Source: Acidobacteriaceae bacterium (GTDB taxonomy: Bacteria; Acidobacteriota; Terriglobia; Terriglobales; Acidobacteriaceae). Taken from it: DNA of 45,540 nt. The translations under genes were made by a program, and so were the position numbers. How positions within the stretch are numbered: position 1 is the stretch's first letter; each line of letters begins with the position of its first letter. Of the stretch, positions 24,103 through 33,775 are shown piece by piece. The stretch covers positions 1 to 45,540 of the forward strand of contig PLWX01000320.1 in the NCBI GenBank assembly GCA_003151155.1, read 5' to 3'. The notes below the pieces were generated by a model, which was not told the DNA's origin, did not search any database, and was given only the letters and a program-made list of their open reading frames with translations.

Positions 24103-24612
24103 ATGAAACAAATCTATCTACTGCACGGAAAAGGTGGCTCGCCGCAGGGCAGCGTCGCCAAGCTCGAGCCTTTATTGCGTGCAGCTCATCCTGAATACAC
24201 GTATCGGCGTTTGCTGCTGCCCCATCACGACCCCGCGCTGCCCGCCGAGCGATCGGTCGAGTATCTCCGTGACTTCAACTTGATGCGTGAATCCCACGTC
24301 ATTGGCATCAGTCTTGGCGGTTTGGTTGCGGCCAAACTCCAGGAAGGTTCCCGTCCCGACCTTCGGGTTGCCTGTGTGAGTTCGCCTACCTGGGCCGATG
24401 GCGTACGCCTCAGAGTGAAACCAACTCATCGGGTCGCGATCTATTCGTCTAACGATGAAGTGATCGCCGATCGCGTCAGCCAATGGCCGGAACTTGCGGA
24501 AGCCTACGACCTGCCATGGCTTACGCACGACACTGACGCGCACAAAGAACGCATCTGTGAATTGCTGAGCCGCTGGATTGGCGGCTCGCCCATCGCGCCT
24601 CAATCCCTGTAA
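24103..24612 (+). CDS. Small alpha/beta hydrolase (RBBP9/YdeN-like)
   Basis: A 169 aa single-domain alpha/beta hydrolase. The N-terminal strand and oxyanion loop are IYLLHGKGGSPQGS, the nucleophile elbow is GISLGG (Ser70), and the final His is probably in LTHDTDAHKERI. The size and short lid fit the RBBP9/YdeN serine hydrolase group. A much longer open frame exists upstream but overlaps the preceding gene; ATG 24103 starts directly at the core strand. The last 13 bases overlap the convergent ribD. Substrate unknown. Confidence 0.8.
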   Translation: MKQIYLLHGKGGSPQGSVAKLEPLLRAAHPEYTYRRLLLPHHDPALPAERSVEYLRDFNLMRESHVIGISLGGLVAAKLQEGSRPDLRVACVSSPTWADGVRLRVKPTHRVAIYSSNDEVIADRVSQWPELAEAYDLPWLTHDTDAHKERICELLSRWIGGSPIAPQSL

Positions 24613-25772
24613 GGATCGCGCAAATAGCCCTCGACGGCGAAATCTTCGCCCAGGCGATGTAACTCGAGACCGCGCAAGTATGCCGCGTCGTCCATGTTTT
24701 GGAAACCAGCGCCCAACGCGAATGGAATGCCGCCGCCAAGAATCTTCGGCGCATAATAGAAAAAAACCTTGTCCACAATGCCGGATGCCAGTGCGGCCCA
24801 GTTGACCGCCGCTCCGCCCTCGATGATCAGGTTGTTCAAGTCGCGGGCGCCAAGTCTTTGCACCACTGCGCGCAGGTTGGGCCGCCCGCCGGCGACCGAG
24901 AGCATGCCGCCAGGTTCGCCCTTCGCCAGCGGAACCTGTTCGACCTGGATACCTCGTTCTTCCAGCGCAGCGCGCTTCTTCTCTTCGGCAAACGAGCAGA
25001 ACACCAGAACGTCCTGCTGAGCAGTCTTAACCAGTCGGGAATCGAGTGGCAGCCGCAATTGTGAATCGAGCACCACTCGCAGCAATGGACGCCTTCGCGG
25101 CAATCCGGTGCGATCGGTGAGAAGTGGATTATCGCTGACCACCGTTCCCACGCCGATCAGGATCGCGTCGGCTCCGTGGCGCAATTCCTGCACATGCGCC
25201 CGCGCAATCTCGCTCGTGATCCATGTTGGCTGCGTGGGGCCGCCGTCGTTGCTATCGGTCGGCGGCGGTGCAATTTTGCCGTCCAGCGTCATCGCCGCCT
25301 TCAGCGTCACGAGAGGCAGATTGGTACGAATCCGTTTCGCGAATCCTTCATTCAGCTTGCGCGCCTCCGCCCCCAGTACACCCTCCGCCACTTCGATTTC
25401 GGCAGCGCGCAGTTTCTCCAGTCCCGCGCCGCTAACCAAGGGATTGGGATCGCGCATGGCGCAAACCACCTTGCGAACTCCAGCGGCGATCACCGCCTCT
25501 GCGCAGGGTCCGGTGCGCCCCTGGTGCGAACAAGGCTCCAGATTGATATAGAGAGTAGCGCCACGAGCCGCCGCGCCGGCCTGCTCCAAGGCAAGCACCT
25601 CGGCATGCTTGATCCCGTCGTAGGTGTGAAAGCCTTCGCCCAGCACTTCGCCCGATGCATCCACGAGAACCGCACCCACACGTGGATTCGGCGCCGCCAG
25701 GGCGATGCCTTTGCGTGCCAATGCCAGCGCGTGCGACATGCAGCGCTCATCCGGGCTGGCGTTGATCCGCAT
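24600..25772 (-). CDS. ribD: Bifunctional riboflavin deaminase/reductase
   Basis: A 390 aa two-domain enzyme of riboflavin synthesis that deaminates the pyrimidine product of GTP cyclohydrolase II and then reduces its ribose. The deaminase domain has the zinc ligands in KHAEVLAL and PCSHQGRTGPCAEA, with CMSHALALARKG at its start; the reductase domain shows LPLVTLKAAMTLDGKIA, WITSEIARAHVQELRHGADAILIG, NNLIIEGGAAVN and a VDKVFFYYAPKILGG end. I chose ATG 25772 (MRINASPDERCMSHAL), 7 bp after the ftsY stop; longer versions would run into ftsY. It pairs functionally with the distant ribE at 4.6 kb. Confidence 0.95.
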   Translation of the reverse strand: MRINASPDERCMSHALALARKGIALAAPNPRVGAVLVDASGEVLGEGFHTYDGIKHAEVLALEQAGAAARGATLYINLEPCSHQGRTGPCAEAVIAAGVRKVVCAMRDPNPLVSGAGLEKLRAAEIEVAEGVLGAEARKLNEGFAKRIRTNLPLVTLKAAMTLDGKIAPPPTDSNDGGPTQPTWITSEIARAHVQELRHGADAILIGVGTVVSDNPLLTDRTGLPRRRPLLRVVLDSQLRLPLDSRLVKTAQQDVLVFCSFAEEKKRAALEERGIQVEQVPLAKGEPGGMLSVAGGRPNLRAVVQRLGARDLNNLIIEGGAAVNWAALASGIVDKVFFYYAPKILGGGIPFALGAGFQNMDDAAYLRGLELHRLGEDFAVEGYLRDPYRD

Positions 25773-25779
25773 TGCGCGA

Positions 25780-26739
25780 TCAGGCAAAGAGCGACTCCAC
25801 AAAATCCTTGGCATTGAACGGCAGCAGATCGCCGGCTTTTTCCCCAACTCCGACGTAACGCACTGGCAGCCCCAGTTCACGGGAAATGGCGATCACGACT
25901 CCGCCTTTGGCAGTGCCATCGAGCTTCGTCAGCACAATACCAGTTACGCCCGCCGACTCGGTGAACAGTTTCGCTTGTTGTAAACCGTTTTGTCCTGTCG
26001 TGGCGTCCATCACCAGCAACACTTCATGCGGTGCGGAGGGAATAAAGCGCTGTGCCGTGCGCTTCATCTTTTCCAATTCCAGCATCAGGTTCTGCTTGGT
26101 GTGCAGCCGTCCGGCGGTGTCGATGATCACGTAATCCACGTGCCGCGCTTTCGCTGCCTGCAAAGCGTCGTAGAGCACAGCCGAAGGGTCGCCACCTGGT
26201 TTCGTCTTGATGACCTCCGTCCCCGTGCGATCGCCCCACACTTCCAATTGATCGATGGCCGCCGCACGAAACGTATCGGCAGCACAGAGCAATACGCTCT
26301 TGCCTTGGCCACGCAACAGATTCGAGAGCTTGCCAATCGTGGTCGTCTTGCCGGTGCCGTTCACGCCAACCACCAGGATCACCTCCGGTTCACCATCCAC
26401 GGACCGCACCGGATGCTTCGCAGTCGCATCGTTCAACAAAACGAGGATCTCGTCCTTCAGAACTCGTTTCAATTCTTCAACGTTATTCACCTGCTTGCGA
26501 TCGATCTTTTCGCGCAGCGCTCCGAGAATTTCGTGCGTGGTGGTTGATCCGAGGTCCGCGCTGATCAGCGTGGCTTCGAGGTCGTCGAGGGTTTCGCGGT
26601 CGATCTCCTTACGGAAGGCGACAACGTCTTCAATGCGCTCGGTGAGGGTCTCGCGAGTACGCGAAACCGCCTCTTTCATGCGCTGAAATACACTTGGTTT
26701 CTGTTCTTCGTCAAGACTGCCGAACAGCGTTTGGATCAT
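25780..26739 (-). CDS. ftsY: Signal recognition particle receptor FtsY
   Basis: A 319 aa SRP GTPase that docks ribosome-nascent-chain complexes at the inner membrane. The NG domain is complete: G1 GVNGTGKTTT (125-134), the DTFRAAA segment, G3 DTAGRLHTKQNLM and G4 TKLDGTAKGG, with the closing helix DLLPFNAKDFVESLFA. The acidic A domain of E. coli FtsY is absent, as in many phyla. A TATAAT -10 box is 29 bases upstream. Confidence 0.97.
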   Translation of the reverse strand: MIQTLFGSLDEEQKPSVFQRMKEAVSRTRETLTERIEDVVAFRKEIDRETLDDLEATLISADLGSTTTHEILGALREKIDRKQVNNVEELKRVLKDEILVLLNDATAKHPVRSVDGEPEVILVVGVNGTGKTTTIGKLSNLLRGQGKSVLLCAADTFRAAAIDQLEVWGDRTGTEVIKTKPGGDPSAVLYDALQAAKARHVDYVIIDTAGRLHTKQNLMLELEKMKRTAQRFIPSAPHEVLLVMDATTGQNGLQQAKLFTESAGVTGIVLTKLDGTAKGGVVIAISRELGLPVRYVGVGEKAGDLLPFNAKDFVESLFA

Positions 26740-26768
26740 GAATGCCCCGTAGGAATGCGTAATCCATC

Positions 26769-26774
26769 ATTATA
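26769..26774 (-). promoter_or_regulatory. -10 box of ftsY
   Basis: TATAAT on the minus strand, 29 bases before the ftsY ATG; the leader would be about 22 nt. No clear -35. It separates ftsY from the preceding HD-GYP gene on the same strand of travel. Confidence 0.5.
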
Positions 26775-26801
26775 AAGAGGCGGGGCGGAACGTGCGGCGG
26801 A

Positions 26802-28634
26802 CTACATGCGTTCGGTATTCACCAGGGCGCCCGGTTCCGCGGCGGTCAGGACGCCCGCGGCCGCCGCAGCTGCTACCGCCGGCATAGGCGTCGTCGAGCG
26901 TCGAACCTGGAGCTCTCCGCGCTGGAAAACTGAGGTGAAGGCCGCGACGCACTTCGGATCGAATTTCGAATTAACCAGCGAATTGATAATGCGCACCACG
27001 TATTCAGGATCCGCAGCCGCCTGGTACGGACGGTTCGTCGTCATGGCGTCAAACGTGTCCGCCACCATGATGATGCGTGGCATCAGCGGGATCGCGTCGC
27101 CCTTCAGTCCGTAAGGATAGCCGCGTCCGTCCAGCGATTCGTGGTGCAGTTCGATGCCCGGGATCATCTCGCGCAACTGTTCCACTGGTCGCAGGATGTT
27201 CGCGCCCTTGGTGGTGTGCGTCTTCATGATGTCGAACTCTTCCTGGGTGAGCGCGCCCGGTTTTTTCAAAATGCTGTCTTCAATGCCGATCTTGCCCACG
27301 TCGTGCAATTGCGCCGAAATTCGGATCTTCTCGATCTCTTCGTTCGGAAGCCCAAGCTCGGTGGCGATCAAAACCGAGTAGCGCGTAACCCGGTCGGAGT
27401 GACCGCGGGTGTAGGGATCCTTTTCGTCGACCGCGCCGGCGAGCATCTGGATCGATCCGAGGAACAGAGCGCGATTCTGTGCGGCAGCGCTCTTCAGGTC
27501 CTCGATGTAATGCTCGATCTCGTCGGTCATGATGTTGAAGGTCTGTGCGAGCTCACCAATTTCGGTGCGCGTATTCAGCACCACCCGCCGGCTGAAGTCG
27601 CCTTGCGCAATCGCCCGGCTCGATTCCGTCAGCACTTCGAGCGGCGTGGTAATCCGCCGCGCCGCAAAAACGCTAATCATCACCGACATCAGCACCGCCA
27701 GGATCGCCAACAACCGCGCGGTGCGCTGCATCTCGTAAATGCCCGAGTAGGCTTCTTCCGTAGTTTTCTGTGCGATCACGGCCCAATGCAACGATGCCAC
27801 CGGGCTGTAAGTGCCCAGCATTTCGGTCTTCGCACCTTTGACCGTCATGTTGAATTCGTGGGTCGCCGCCAGTCGTCCGCCCTCGTCGACAAAGCCTTTC
27901 ACGAGGTCGATCGAAGTCATGTCTTGCCCGATCGCATAGCTGCGTTCCGCGCCTGCTACCAGTCGTCCGTTGCTGTCGACGACATATGCGATCAATCCGC
28001 CGCGGCTCACTTCCTGCAAGCGGTTGAGCAGGTAATCCAGGTCCACCACCGCCGAGATCAGGCCAACGAACACATCGCCAGCCATAATCGGACGCGTTAC
28101 CAACATCACCGTTCGCGTCTGACTTTCGCTGATCACCTGCAGAGCCTGGCCGTTGTAGATTCGGCCTTCTCTTGCGGAGTCGAAGCCCTTTTTCATTTCA
28201 CGTTGCAGGAATTCATCGGGAACGATGCGGCCGGCCGTGATGCCTTTGGCTTCGCTATTCAAAATTGTCGCGTAGGCAATATCGCCGCCGTGCGAAACGA
28301 AATTCTCAAGCAGGGCGCGCATCTCCGGCGATGCAATGGTGGCGTCGTCCAGGTTGCCGCCGCTGGTTACCTGCACGGCTGCCGAGAGGTTCTGCAGCAT
28401 AGTGTCGAGGTTCCGGTGGCGTTGCGAGGCGTCGTCCGCCAGCGAACGCGTCACGGTGTTTTGCAGCAGCATTTCGTTACGCTTCAGGCTGTCGCGGTTG
28501 ATCTCCACGACCTTCGCGTAGAAATACATCGGCACCACGCTGACCAGCAGCAGTGCGCCGAGAATCAGCCACAAGATCGAGATGCGTTTCGGCATCACTT
28601 TCTTGTAACCGGCCGCGATTTCTTGCTCAGGCAT
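26802..28634 (-). CDS. Membrane sensor HD-GYP cyclic-di-GMP phosphodiesterase
   Basis: A 610 aa receptor. A first membrane helix (about 19-40, ISILWLILGALLLVSVVPMY) leads to a periplasmic double-Cache-type sensor (about 45-310), then a second helix (LLAILAVLMSVMISVF), a HAMP domain (RRITTPLEVLTESSRAIAQGDFSRR...EIGELAQTFNIM) and an HD-GYP domain. The HD-GYP residues are complete: HSDRVTRYS, QLHDVGKIG, HHESLDGRGYPYGLKG and ADTFDAMTTNRPY. Such enzymes cleave cyclic-di-GMP to GMP. The last 40 residues are an Ala-rich tail. The upstream 247 bp before the divergent PIG-L gene contain no recognisable riboswitch. Confidence 0.95.
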   Translation of the reverse strand: MPEQEIAAGYKKVMPKRISILWLILGALLLVSVVPMYFYAKVVEINRDSLKRNEMLLQNTVTRSLADDASQRHRNLDTMLQNLSAAVQVTSGGNLDDATIASPEMRALLENFVSHGGDIAYATILNSEAKGITAGRIVPDEFLQREMKKGFDSAREGRIYNGQALQVISESQTRTVMLVTRPIMAGDVFVGLISAVVDLDYLLNRLQEVSRGGLIAYVVDSNGRLVAGAERSYAIGQDMTSIDLVKGFVDEGGRLAATHEFNMTVKGAKTEMLGTYSPVASLHWAVIAQKTTEEAYSGIYEMQRTARLLAILAVLMSVMISVFAARRITTPLEVLTESSRAIAQGDFSRRVVLNTRTEIGELAQTFNIMTDEIEHYIEDLKSAAAQNRALFLGSIQMLAGAVDEKDPYTRGHSDRVTRYSVLIATELGLPNEEIEKIRISAQLHDVGKIGIEDSILKKPGALTQEEFDIMKTHTTKGANILRPVEQLREMIPGIELHHESLDGRGYPYGLKGDAIPLMPRIIMVADTFDAMTTNRPYQAAADPEYVVRIINSLVNSKFDPKCVAAFTSVFQRGELQVRRSTTPMPAVAAAAAAGVLTAAEPGALVNTERM

Positions 28635-28881
28635 TCCTTGCCTTAACGCCGTTCAGCGAGCTTCTTCGTCCGTTATCCGGGTAACAGATCGACCGTGGGG
28701 AGAGAATGTTTCCAGAGTAGCGGAAAAGCCCCGCCGACGATAGTACGCACAAGTACATGTACGATGGGAAACCCAATGCTAAACAGGGGGTTACAGGTGA
28801 CGGTTTCGAGTCCTTCCGGGTCTTCGCGTCGTCTAATGGATTTGCCGTAACTCCACCTTACCTTGTACAACTGCAAAGCCA

Positions 28882-31632
28882 ATGATTTTGAATAATCGAG
28901 TGCTCCCCGTGTTCCGGCCAATCCTCGCGGGCCTGTTGACTTTATCGCTGATTCTGCCCTCGGCGCTGGCTCAGGCGCCCGCTCCGGGCAAAGGCACGAA
29001 AGTCGTGGACGAACTGGCTCCCCTTCCGCAGGACGATGGCAAGGCTGGCCTCGAACTCCTGCTGAAGCGCCTGCATACCACCGCGCGACTGCTGCACACC
29101 ACCGCCCATCCCGATGACGAAGATGGCGGCATGCTGGTCCTTGAATCTCGCGGCAAGGGCGACGACGTCACCCTGATGACCCTCACCCACGGCGAAGGCG
29201 GCCAGAACAAAACCGGCAGCAACCTGTTCGACGAGCTCGGCGTGCTCCGCGTCCTTGAACTTCTTGAGAGCGACAAGTATTACGGCGTCCACCAGCGCTT
29301 CAGCATGGCCGCCGATTTCGGATTCAGCAAGAGTCCGCAGGAATCGCTCGAAAAGTGGAAGGATGGCGGCAAGCCCGGCTACATCCCCTTGCGCGACATG
29401 GTCCGTGTCATCCGGACGTTCCGGCCCGACGTTATTGCCCAGCGCTTCCAGGGCAAGGACCGGGACGGACACGGTCACCACCAGGCCTCAGGCATCATCA
29501 CCACCGAGGCCTTCCGCGCCGCCGCCGATCCCAAGCAGTTTCCCGAGCTGAATCTTCCCCCGTGGCAAGCCAAAAAGCTGTACATGGATAACGTCCGCGA
29601 CGGCGAGGATTACACCATCGCCTTCGACACCGGCGTGCAAGACCCCGCGCTGGGAATGAGCTACGTGCAGTTCGCCATGCAAGGCCTGAAACACCAGCTC
29701 TCACAGGGAGCAGGCGCTTGGAGCGTTGATCCGGGCCCGCACCTTACGCGCTATAAGCTCATCGATTCCATCCTGCCTCCGCTCAAACCCGGCGAACATG
29801 AGAAAGACTTCTTCGACGGCATCGACACCTCATTGCCGGGACTGGCCGATCGTTTGGGTGAAGATGCGAAGAAAGTGCCTTGGCTGAAGCCAGGGCTGGT
29901 TGAAGTTGCGAAAGATATTGAGGAGGCGACGGAAGCTGAAAAGAAGGATTTGGAGAGCGCGGCGGTGCCGTTGACCAAGGCGGGTCATGCGATGCAGTCG
30001 TTGATGTCTAGGCTGCAAACTAGCCCGATTGACGAAACCCCGCGCGGAGAGCTGGTCTCACGCCTGGAAGAAAAAATTCAACAAGCGGCCAGCGCCACTA
30101 GCCTTTCTCTACAACTCAGGGTGAAGGTAACCACGGCTTCCGCGACCGCACAACAGCCCTTCGCAATTTCCGATCAACGACTGAGCATCGACGTCGCCGC
30201 CACCAACGGCGGCTCGCAGCTGCTACGACTCGCAGTTCCGACGCTGGGCGGTGCTTCTAAAGAGGTGGAGATTGCACCTCACGCCACAGTTAACATTGCG
30301 AGTCAGGTGGCTGCGCCAAGTCGCATCATGATGCCCGGATTCCACCGCGAGAATCCGGAGACTGACTCTGTTTACGAAAGCTCCGACGAGGATCCCACCA
30401 TCCCTTTTAGCGCTGGACCTGCGACGCAGTGGGTGACCTACCGAGGCGCGAGCAAGGCTTCGTCGCTTGGTGGTTCACTTCCAATAGCCGTCGAAACCGA
30501 ACTGCGCCAGCCCGACGGCACCACCCGTGTCCGGCCTCTCGCCATCGCTCCCAAGTTTTCCGTCCTGATCGAGCCTTCCACCCAGATCGTCCCCACCTCG
30601 GCGACCGCTGCCCGCACCATCACTGTGCAACTGCGCAGCATTGCCGAGCGCCCGGCGAAAGGCGCCCTCAAGCTCACCGTGCCGAATGGATGGAAGTCTT
30701 CTCCTGCTGAGCAGCCAGTAGAGTTCGCCAAGTATGGTGACGAACGCAGCGTGAAATTTGAAGTTACGCCCGGCAACCTCAGCGAGCAGAAAGCCAAGAT
30801 CCAGGCGACTTTCGACAGCGAAGGGAAGACCTACACCGAGGGTTACACCACTGTCGACCGCGAAGACCTCGGCACCTATTACTACTACCAGCCGAGCCTG
30901 CAGAAGATCAGCGAAGTCAAAGTCGCAATCCAGCCGGGCCTCAAAATCGGCTACATCATGGGTGCGGGCGACGACATTCCCACCGTCCTGCAGCAGATCG
31001 GCGTCGACGTCACCACCGTCACTCCCGAAGAACTTGCCAGCGGCGATCTCTCCAAGTACGGCACCATCGTCCTCGGCATTCGCGCCTACGACACGCGTGA
31101 CGATGTGAAGCGGCACAACGGTCGGTTGCTTGAATTCGTGAAGAACGGCGGCACGCTCATCGTGCAATACAACGCGGGCGTCGCGGACTTCAATGGCGTC
31201 ACCCTACCGCAGCAAACCGGACCGATTCCGCCCAAGCCCGATCCGAACTCTCCGATTCCGGGGAAGTTCACGCCCTATCCCACCGAACTCAGCCGCGACC
31301 GCGTCAGTGTTGAGAGCGCGCCGGTGCAAGTGCTCGAACCCGAGAACCCGGTCTTCCATTATCCGAATCCGATCGCGGCTTCCGATTTCAATGACTGGGT
31401 GCAGGAGCGCGGCCTGTACTTCATGGATCGTTGGGATCCGCAGTATCATGCGCTTCTCTCGTGTCACGATCCGAACGAGCCCGAACGCAAAGGCGGATTG
31501 CTCGAAGCCAGGTATGGAAAGGGAACCTACATCTATACCGGTTACGCGTTCTTCCGGCAGTTGCCGGTGGGCGTGCCGGGGGCGGTGCGGTTGTTTGTGA
31601 ACCTGCTGAGCGCGGGACATGACCAACACTGA
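28882..31632 (+). CDS. Large exported PIG-L deacetylase with C-terminal GATase-like domain
   Basis: A 916 aa exported protein. Signal peptide (residues 1-30, VFRPILAGLLTLSLILPSALA). The PIG-L/LmbE deacetylase domain (about 65-280) carries the zinc motif AHPDDE at 75-80, GEGGQNKTG, and RTFRPDVIAQRFQGKDRDGHGHHQAS with the third ligand. A beta-sandwich middle part follows (about 400-670), and from residue 690 a Rossmann-like GATase/ThuA-type domain (GYIMGAGDDIPTVLQQIGVDV, VLGIRAYDTRD, NGGTLIVQYNAG). This multi-domain layout is known from Acidobacteriota and Bacteroidota. It presumably deacetylates an extracytoplasmic glycan or amino sugar; the substrate is not inferable. The stop overlaps the start of the following permease by 14 bp. 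Confidence 0.88.
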   Translation: MILNNRVLPVFRPILAGLLTLSLILPSALAQAPAPGKGTKVVDELAPLPQDDGKAGLELLLKRLHTTARLLHTTAHPDDEDGGMLVLESRGKGDDVTLMTLTHGEGGQNKTGSNLFDELGVLRVLELLESDKYYGVHQRFSMAADFGFSKSPQESLEKWKDGGKPGYIPLRDMVRVIRTFRPDVIAQRFQGKDRDGHGHHQASGIITTEAFRAAADPKQFPELNLPPWQAKKLYMDNVRDGEDYTIAFDTGVQDPALGMSYVQFAMQGLKHQLSQGAGAWSVDPGPHLTRYKLIDSILPPLKPGEHEKDFFDGIDTSLPGLADRLGEDAKKVPWLKPGLVEVAKDIEEATEAEKKDLESAAVPLTKAGHAMQSLMSRLQTSPIDETPRGELVSRLEEKIQQAASATSLSLQLRVKVTTASATAQQPFAISDQRLSIDVAATNGGSQLLRLAVPTLGGASKEVEIAPHATVNIASQVAAPSRIMMPGFHRENPETDSVYESSDEDPTIPFSAGPATQWVTYRGASKASSLGGSLPIAVETELRQPDGTTRVRPLAIAPKFSVLIEPSTQIVPTSATAARTITVQLRSIAERPAKGALKLTVPNGWKSSPAEQPVEFAKYGDERSVKFEVTPGNLSEQKAKIQATFDSEGKTYTEGYTTVDREDLGTYYYYQPSLQKISEVKVAIQPGLKIGYIMGAGDDIPTVLQQIGVDVTTVTPEELASGDLSKYGTIVLGIRAYDTRDDVKRHNGRLLEFVKNGGTLIVQYNAGVADFNGVTLPQQTGPIPPKPDPNSPIPGKFTPYPTELSRDRVSVESAPVQVLEPENPVFHYPNPIAASDFNDWVQERGLYFMDRWDPQYHALLSCHDPNEPERKGGLLEARYGKGTYIYTGYAFFRQLPVGVPGAVRLFVNLLSAGHDQH

Positions 31633-33070
31633 TTCCGGTCACAACGATGAGCACCTCGTCCGCGGCCTAGGCCTTGCGGGCGCGACTGCGCTCAACATGA
31701 TCGACGTGATCGGCATCGGTCCGTTCATCACGATCCCGCTCATCATCAGTGCGATGGGCGGCCCGCAGGCCATGCTCGGCTGGATTCTCGGCGCACTCTT
31801 CGCTCTCTGTGATGGCCTGGTCTGGGCGGAACTTGGCGCTGCCATGCCGGGCTCGGGCGGAAGCTATCGCTACCTGAAAGAAATCTACGGCCCGCAAAAG
31901 CTTGGCCGAATGCTGTCATTCCTTTTTATCTGGCAACTCTCTTTCAGCGCGCCACTCTCCATCGCCTCCGGATGCCTAGGTTTTGCGCAATACGCCACCT
32001 TTCTCGTCCCGCGCTTCGAACACACCTGGCTGGCGAGAACTCTCCATATCGGCCCGATTGAAGTTCGCATCATCTTCGGCGCCGCCACGCTGGTCGCGAT
32101 TGGCACTTGTGCGCTGATCGTTCTGCTGCTCTATCGCGGCGTGCTGGCGATCGAGAGGATCTCCAAGCTGCTTTGGGTGGGCGTAATGGCAACTATGGCT
32201 TGGATCATCTTCGCCGGTCTCACCCATTTTCAAGCGGCACGTGCCTTCGATTTCCCGCCCGGCGCCTTCCAGCTATCCAACAAATTCTTTCTCGGTCTGG
32301 GCGCTGCGATGTTGGTGGCGACCTACGATTTCTGGGGCTACTACAACATCGCGTTTCTCGGTGGAGAAGTCCGCGATCCAGAAAAGAACATCCCGCGTGC
32401 CCTGGTCATTTCGATTGTCGTAGTCGGTATTTTGTATCTCATGATGAACGTGAGCATCCTCGGTGTAATGCCGTGGCGTGAACTCGCGCAAAGCGCACAG
32501 TCCGACACCCGTTATTATGTCGTCGCCACCATGATGGAGCGCCTCTATGGCCACTGGGCGGGCGTGCTGGTCGCACTCCTGATCATGTGGACGGCCTTCG
32601 CCTCGGTCTTTTCATTACTGCTCGGCTATTCGCGCGTGCCCTACGCTGCCGCTCGCGACGGCAACTATTTCAAGATCTTTGCAACTCTGCACTCCAAGCA
32701 CAAGTTTCCGTCGGTCTCCCTGCTCGCGCTCGGAGCCGTCGCTATGCTGTGCTGTTTCCTCCGTCTGGTGGACGTCATCGCCGCTCTCGTAGTCATCCGA
32801 ATTTTGTTGCAATTCCTCGTGCAGATCATCGGCCTGCTGTACTGGCGCACCTTCCATCCCGAGGCTCCCAGGCCCTTTCGCATGTGGCTCTATCCCATCC
32901 CGGCAATTCTGGCGTTATGCGGTTTCATTTTTATCCTCGTCAAACGGCCCCACGCCTTACATGAAATCCGGTATGCTTTCGTGATCCTCGTTCTCGGCCT
33001 GATCATTTATTTTCTGCGGGCATGGCGCAATCATGAGTGGCCACTCGCAAAAGTTTCGGGCGGTCTGTAA
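31619..33070 (+). CDS. APC-family amino acid/polyamine permease
   Basis: A 483 aa inner-membrane transporter with about 12 hydrophobic segments. The N-terminal APC signature GLAGATALNMIDVIGIGPFITIP lies in segment 1, which is broken by the usual Gly-rich unwinding, and WAELGAAMPGSGGSYRYLKEIYG is typical of amino acid permeases. FLGGEVRDPEKNIPRAL between segments 6 and 7 is also diagnostic. ATG 31619 lies within the last codons of the PIG-L gene (14 bp overlap in a different frame), pointing to translational coupling and possibly a shared substrate route. Specificity unknown. Confidence 0.92.
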   Translation: MTNTDSGHNDEHLVRGLGLAGATALNMIDVIGIGPFITIPLIISAMGGPQAMLGWILGALFALCDGLVWAELGAAMPGSGGSYRYLKEIYGPQKLGRMLSFLFIWQLSFSAPLSIASGCLGFAQYATFLVPRFEHTWLARTLHIGPIEVRIIFGAATLVAIGTCALIVLLLYRGVLAIERISKLLWVGVMATMAWIIFAGLTHFQAARAFDFPPGAFQLSNKFFLGLGAAMLVATYDFWGYYNIAFLGGEVRDPEKNIPRALVISIVVVGILYLMMNVSILGVMPWRELAQSAQSDTRYYVVATMMERLYGHWAGVLVALLIMWTAFASVFSLLLGYSRVPYAAARDGNYFKIFATLHSKHKFPSVSLLALGAVAMLCCFLRLVDVIAALVVIRILLQFLVQIIGLLYWRTFHPEAPRPFRMWLYPIPAILALCGFIFILVKRPHALHEIRYAFVILVLGLIIYFLRAWRNHEWPLAKVSGGL

Positions 33071-33127
33071 GCATCGCAAACAAGCATCCGGGCCCCAAAG
33101 CAAAAACCTGAGTCACTGGAGAATGCT

Positions 33128-33697
33128 ATGAAGAAACTTGCAATCGCGCTTGTCATTGCCGCGTGTTGTTGTTGTACCGGCGCGGTCATCGCTCAAGATA
33201 AAGCCCCGGCGAAAACCGTCTCCGAAGTCTATGACCGGATGACCTCGAACGCCGAAGGCGAATTCATCGGCGCCGCCGAGGCCATGCCGGAGGAAAAATA
33301 CACCTTCGCTCCCAGCACTTCGATGGGCGAGTTCAAGGGTGTGCGTACGTTTGGACAACAGGTCAAGCATGTGGCGGCGGTCAATTACATGCTCGCGAGC
33401 GCGATCCTCGGCGAAAAACCGCCCGTCGAACTCGGCGGCGAGAACGGTCCCGACAACATCAAGAGCAAGGCCGAAATTGTGAAGTTTGCGAAAGACAGCT
33501 TCGAGTATGCGCACAAAGCGATGAAGAGCTTTACCGATCAAAATGGAATGGAATTGGTGCAAAGCCCGTTCGGTCCGAATAAGACCTCGCGTACAAGTCT
33601 CGCCATGTTTATCATCGCTCACCCCTTTGACCACTACGGTCAGATGGTCGAATACCTGCGCATGAACGGGATCGTTCCTCCCGCCAGCCGCCAATAA
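33128..33697 (+). CDS. Exported DinB-superfamily protein, copy 1
   Basis: A 189 aa protein with a signal peptide whose core ends in four consecutive Cys (AACCCCTGAVIAQ); cleavage is most likely at AQ-D. The mature part is a four-helix DinB/YfiT-type bundle: a putative metal His in QVKHVAAVNYM and another two in HPFDHYGQMVEYLRMNG. Cytoplasmic DinB-fold proteins are thiol transferases or damage-inducible; exported ones are frequent in Acidobacteriota and of unknown function. TCACTGGAG nine bases upstream supports the start. The next gene is a paralogue 78 bp downstream. Confidence 0.85.
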   Translation: MKKLAIALVIAACCCCTGAVIAQDKAPAKTVSEVYDRMTSNAEGEFIGAAEAMPEEKYTFAPSTSMGEFKGVRTFGQQVKHVAAVNYMLASAILGEKPPVELGGENGPDNIKSKAEIVKFAKDSFEYAHKAMKSFTDQNGMELVQSPFGPNKTSRTSLAMFIIAHPFDHYGQMVEYLRMNGIVPPASRQ

Positions 33698-33775
33698 TCT
33701 TCTCTCAATTCCATCTGCCCTCGATCCAACATCGAAGGCTTTTGTGTATCCTGTCACGGTTCACTGGAGGATTAG

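Noticed and set aside
27141-28646. A 501-codon plus-strand open frame antisense to the HD-GYP gene
   Set aside because: It mirrors the codon-position GC bias of the real gene, has His/Arg/Gln-rich low-complexity composition and no recognisable domain. The minus-strand HD-GYP protein is complete with all motifs.
28635-28881. Possible cyclic-di-GMP riboswitch between the HD-GYP and PIG-L genes (GCAAAGCC just before the ATG)
   Set aside because: Only a short piece resembles the GEMM consensus and no paired P1-P2 arrangement could be drawn.
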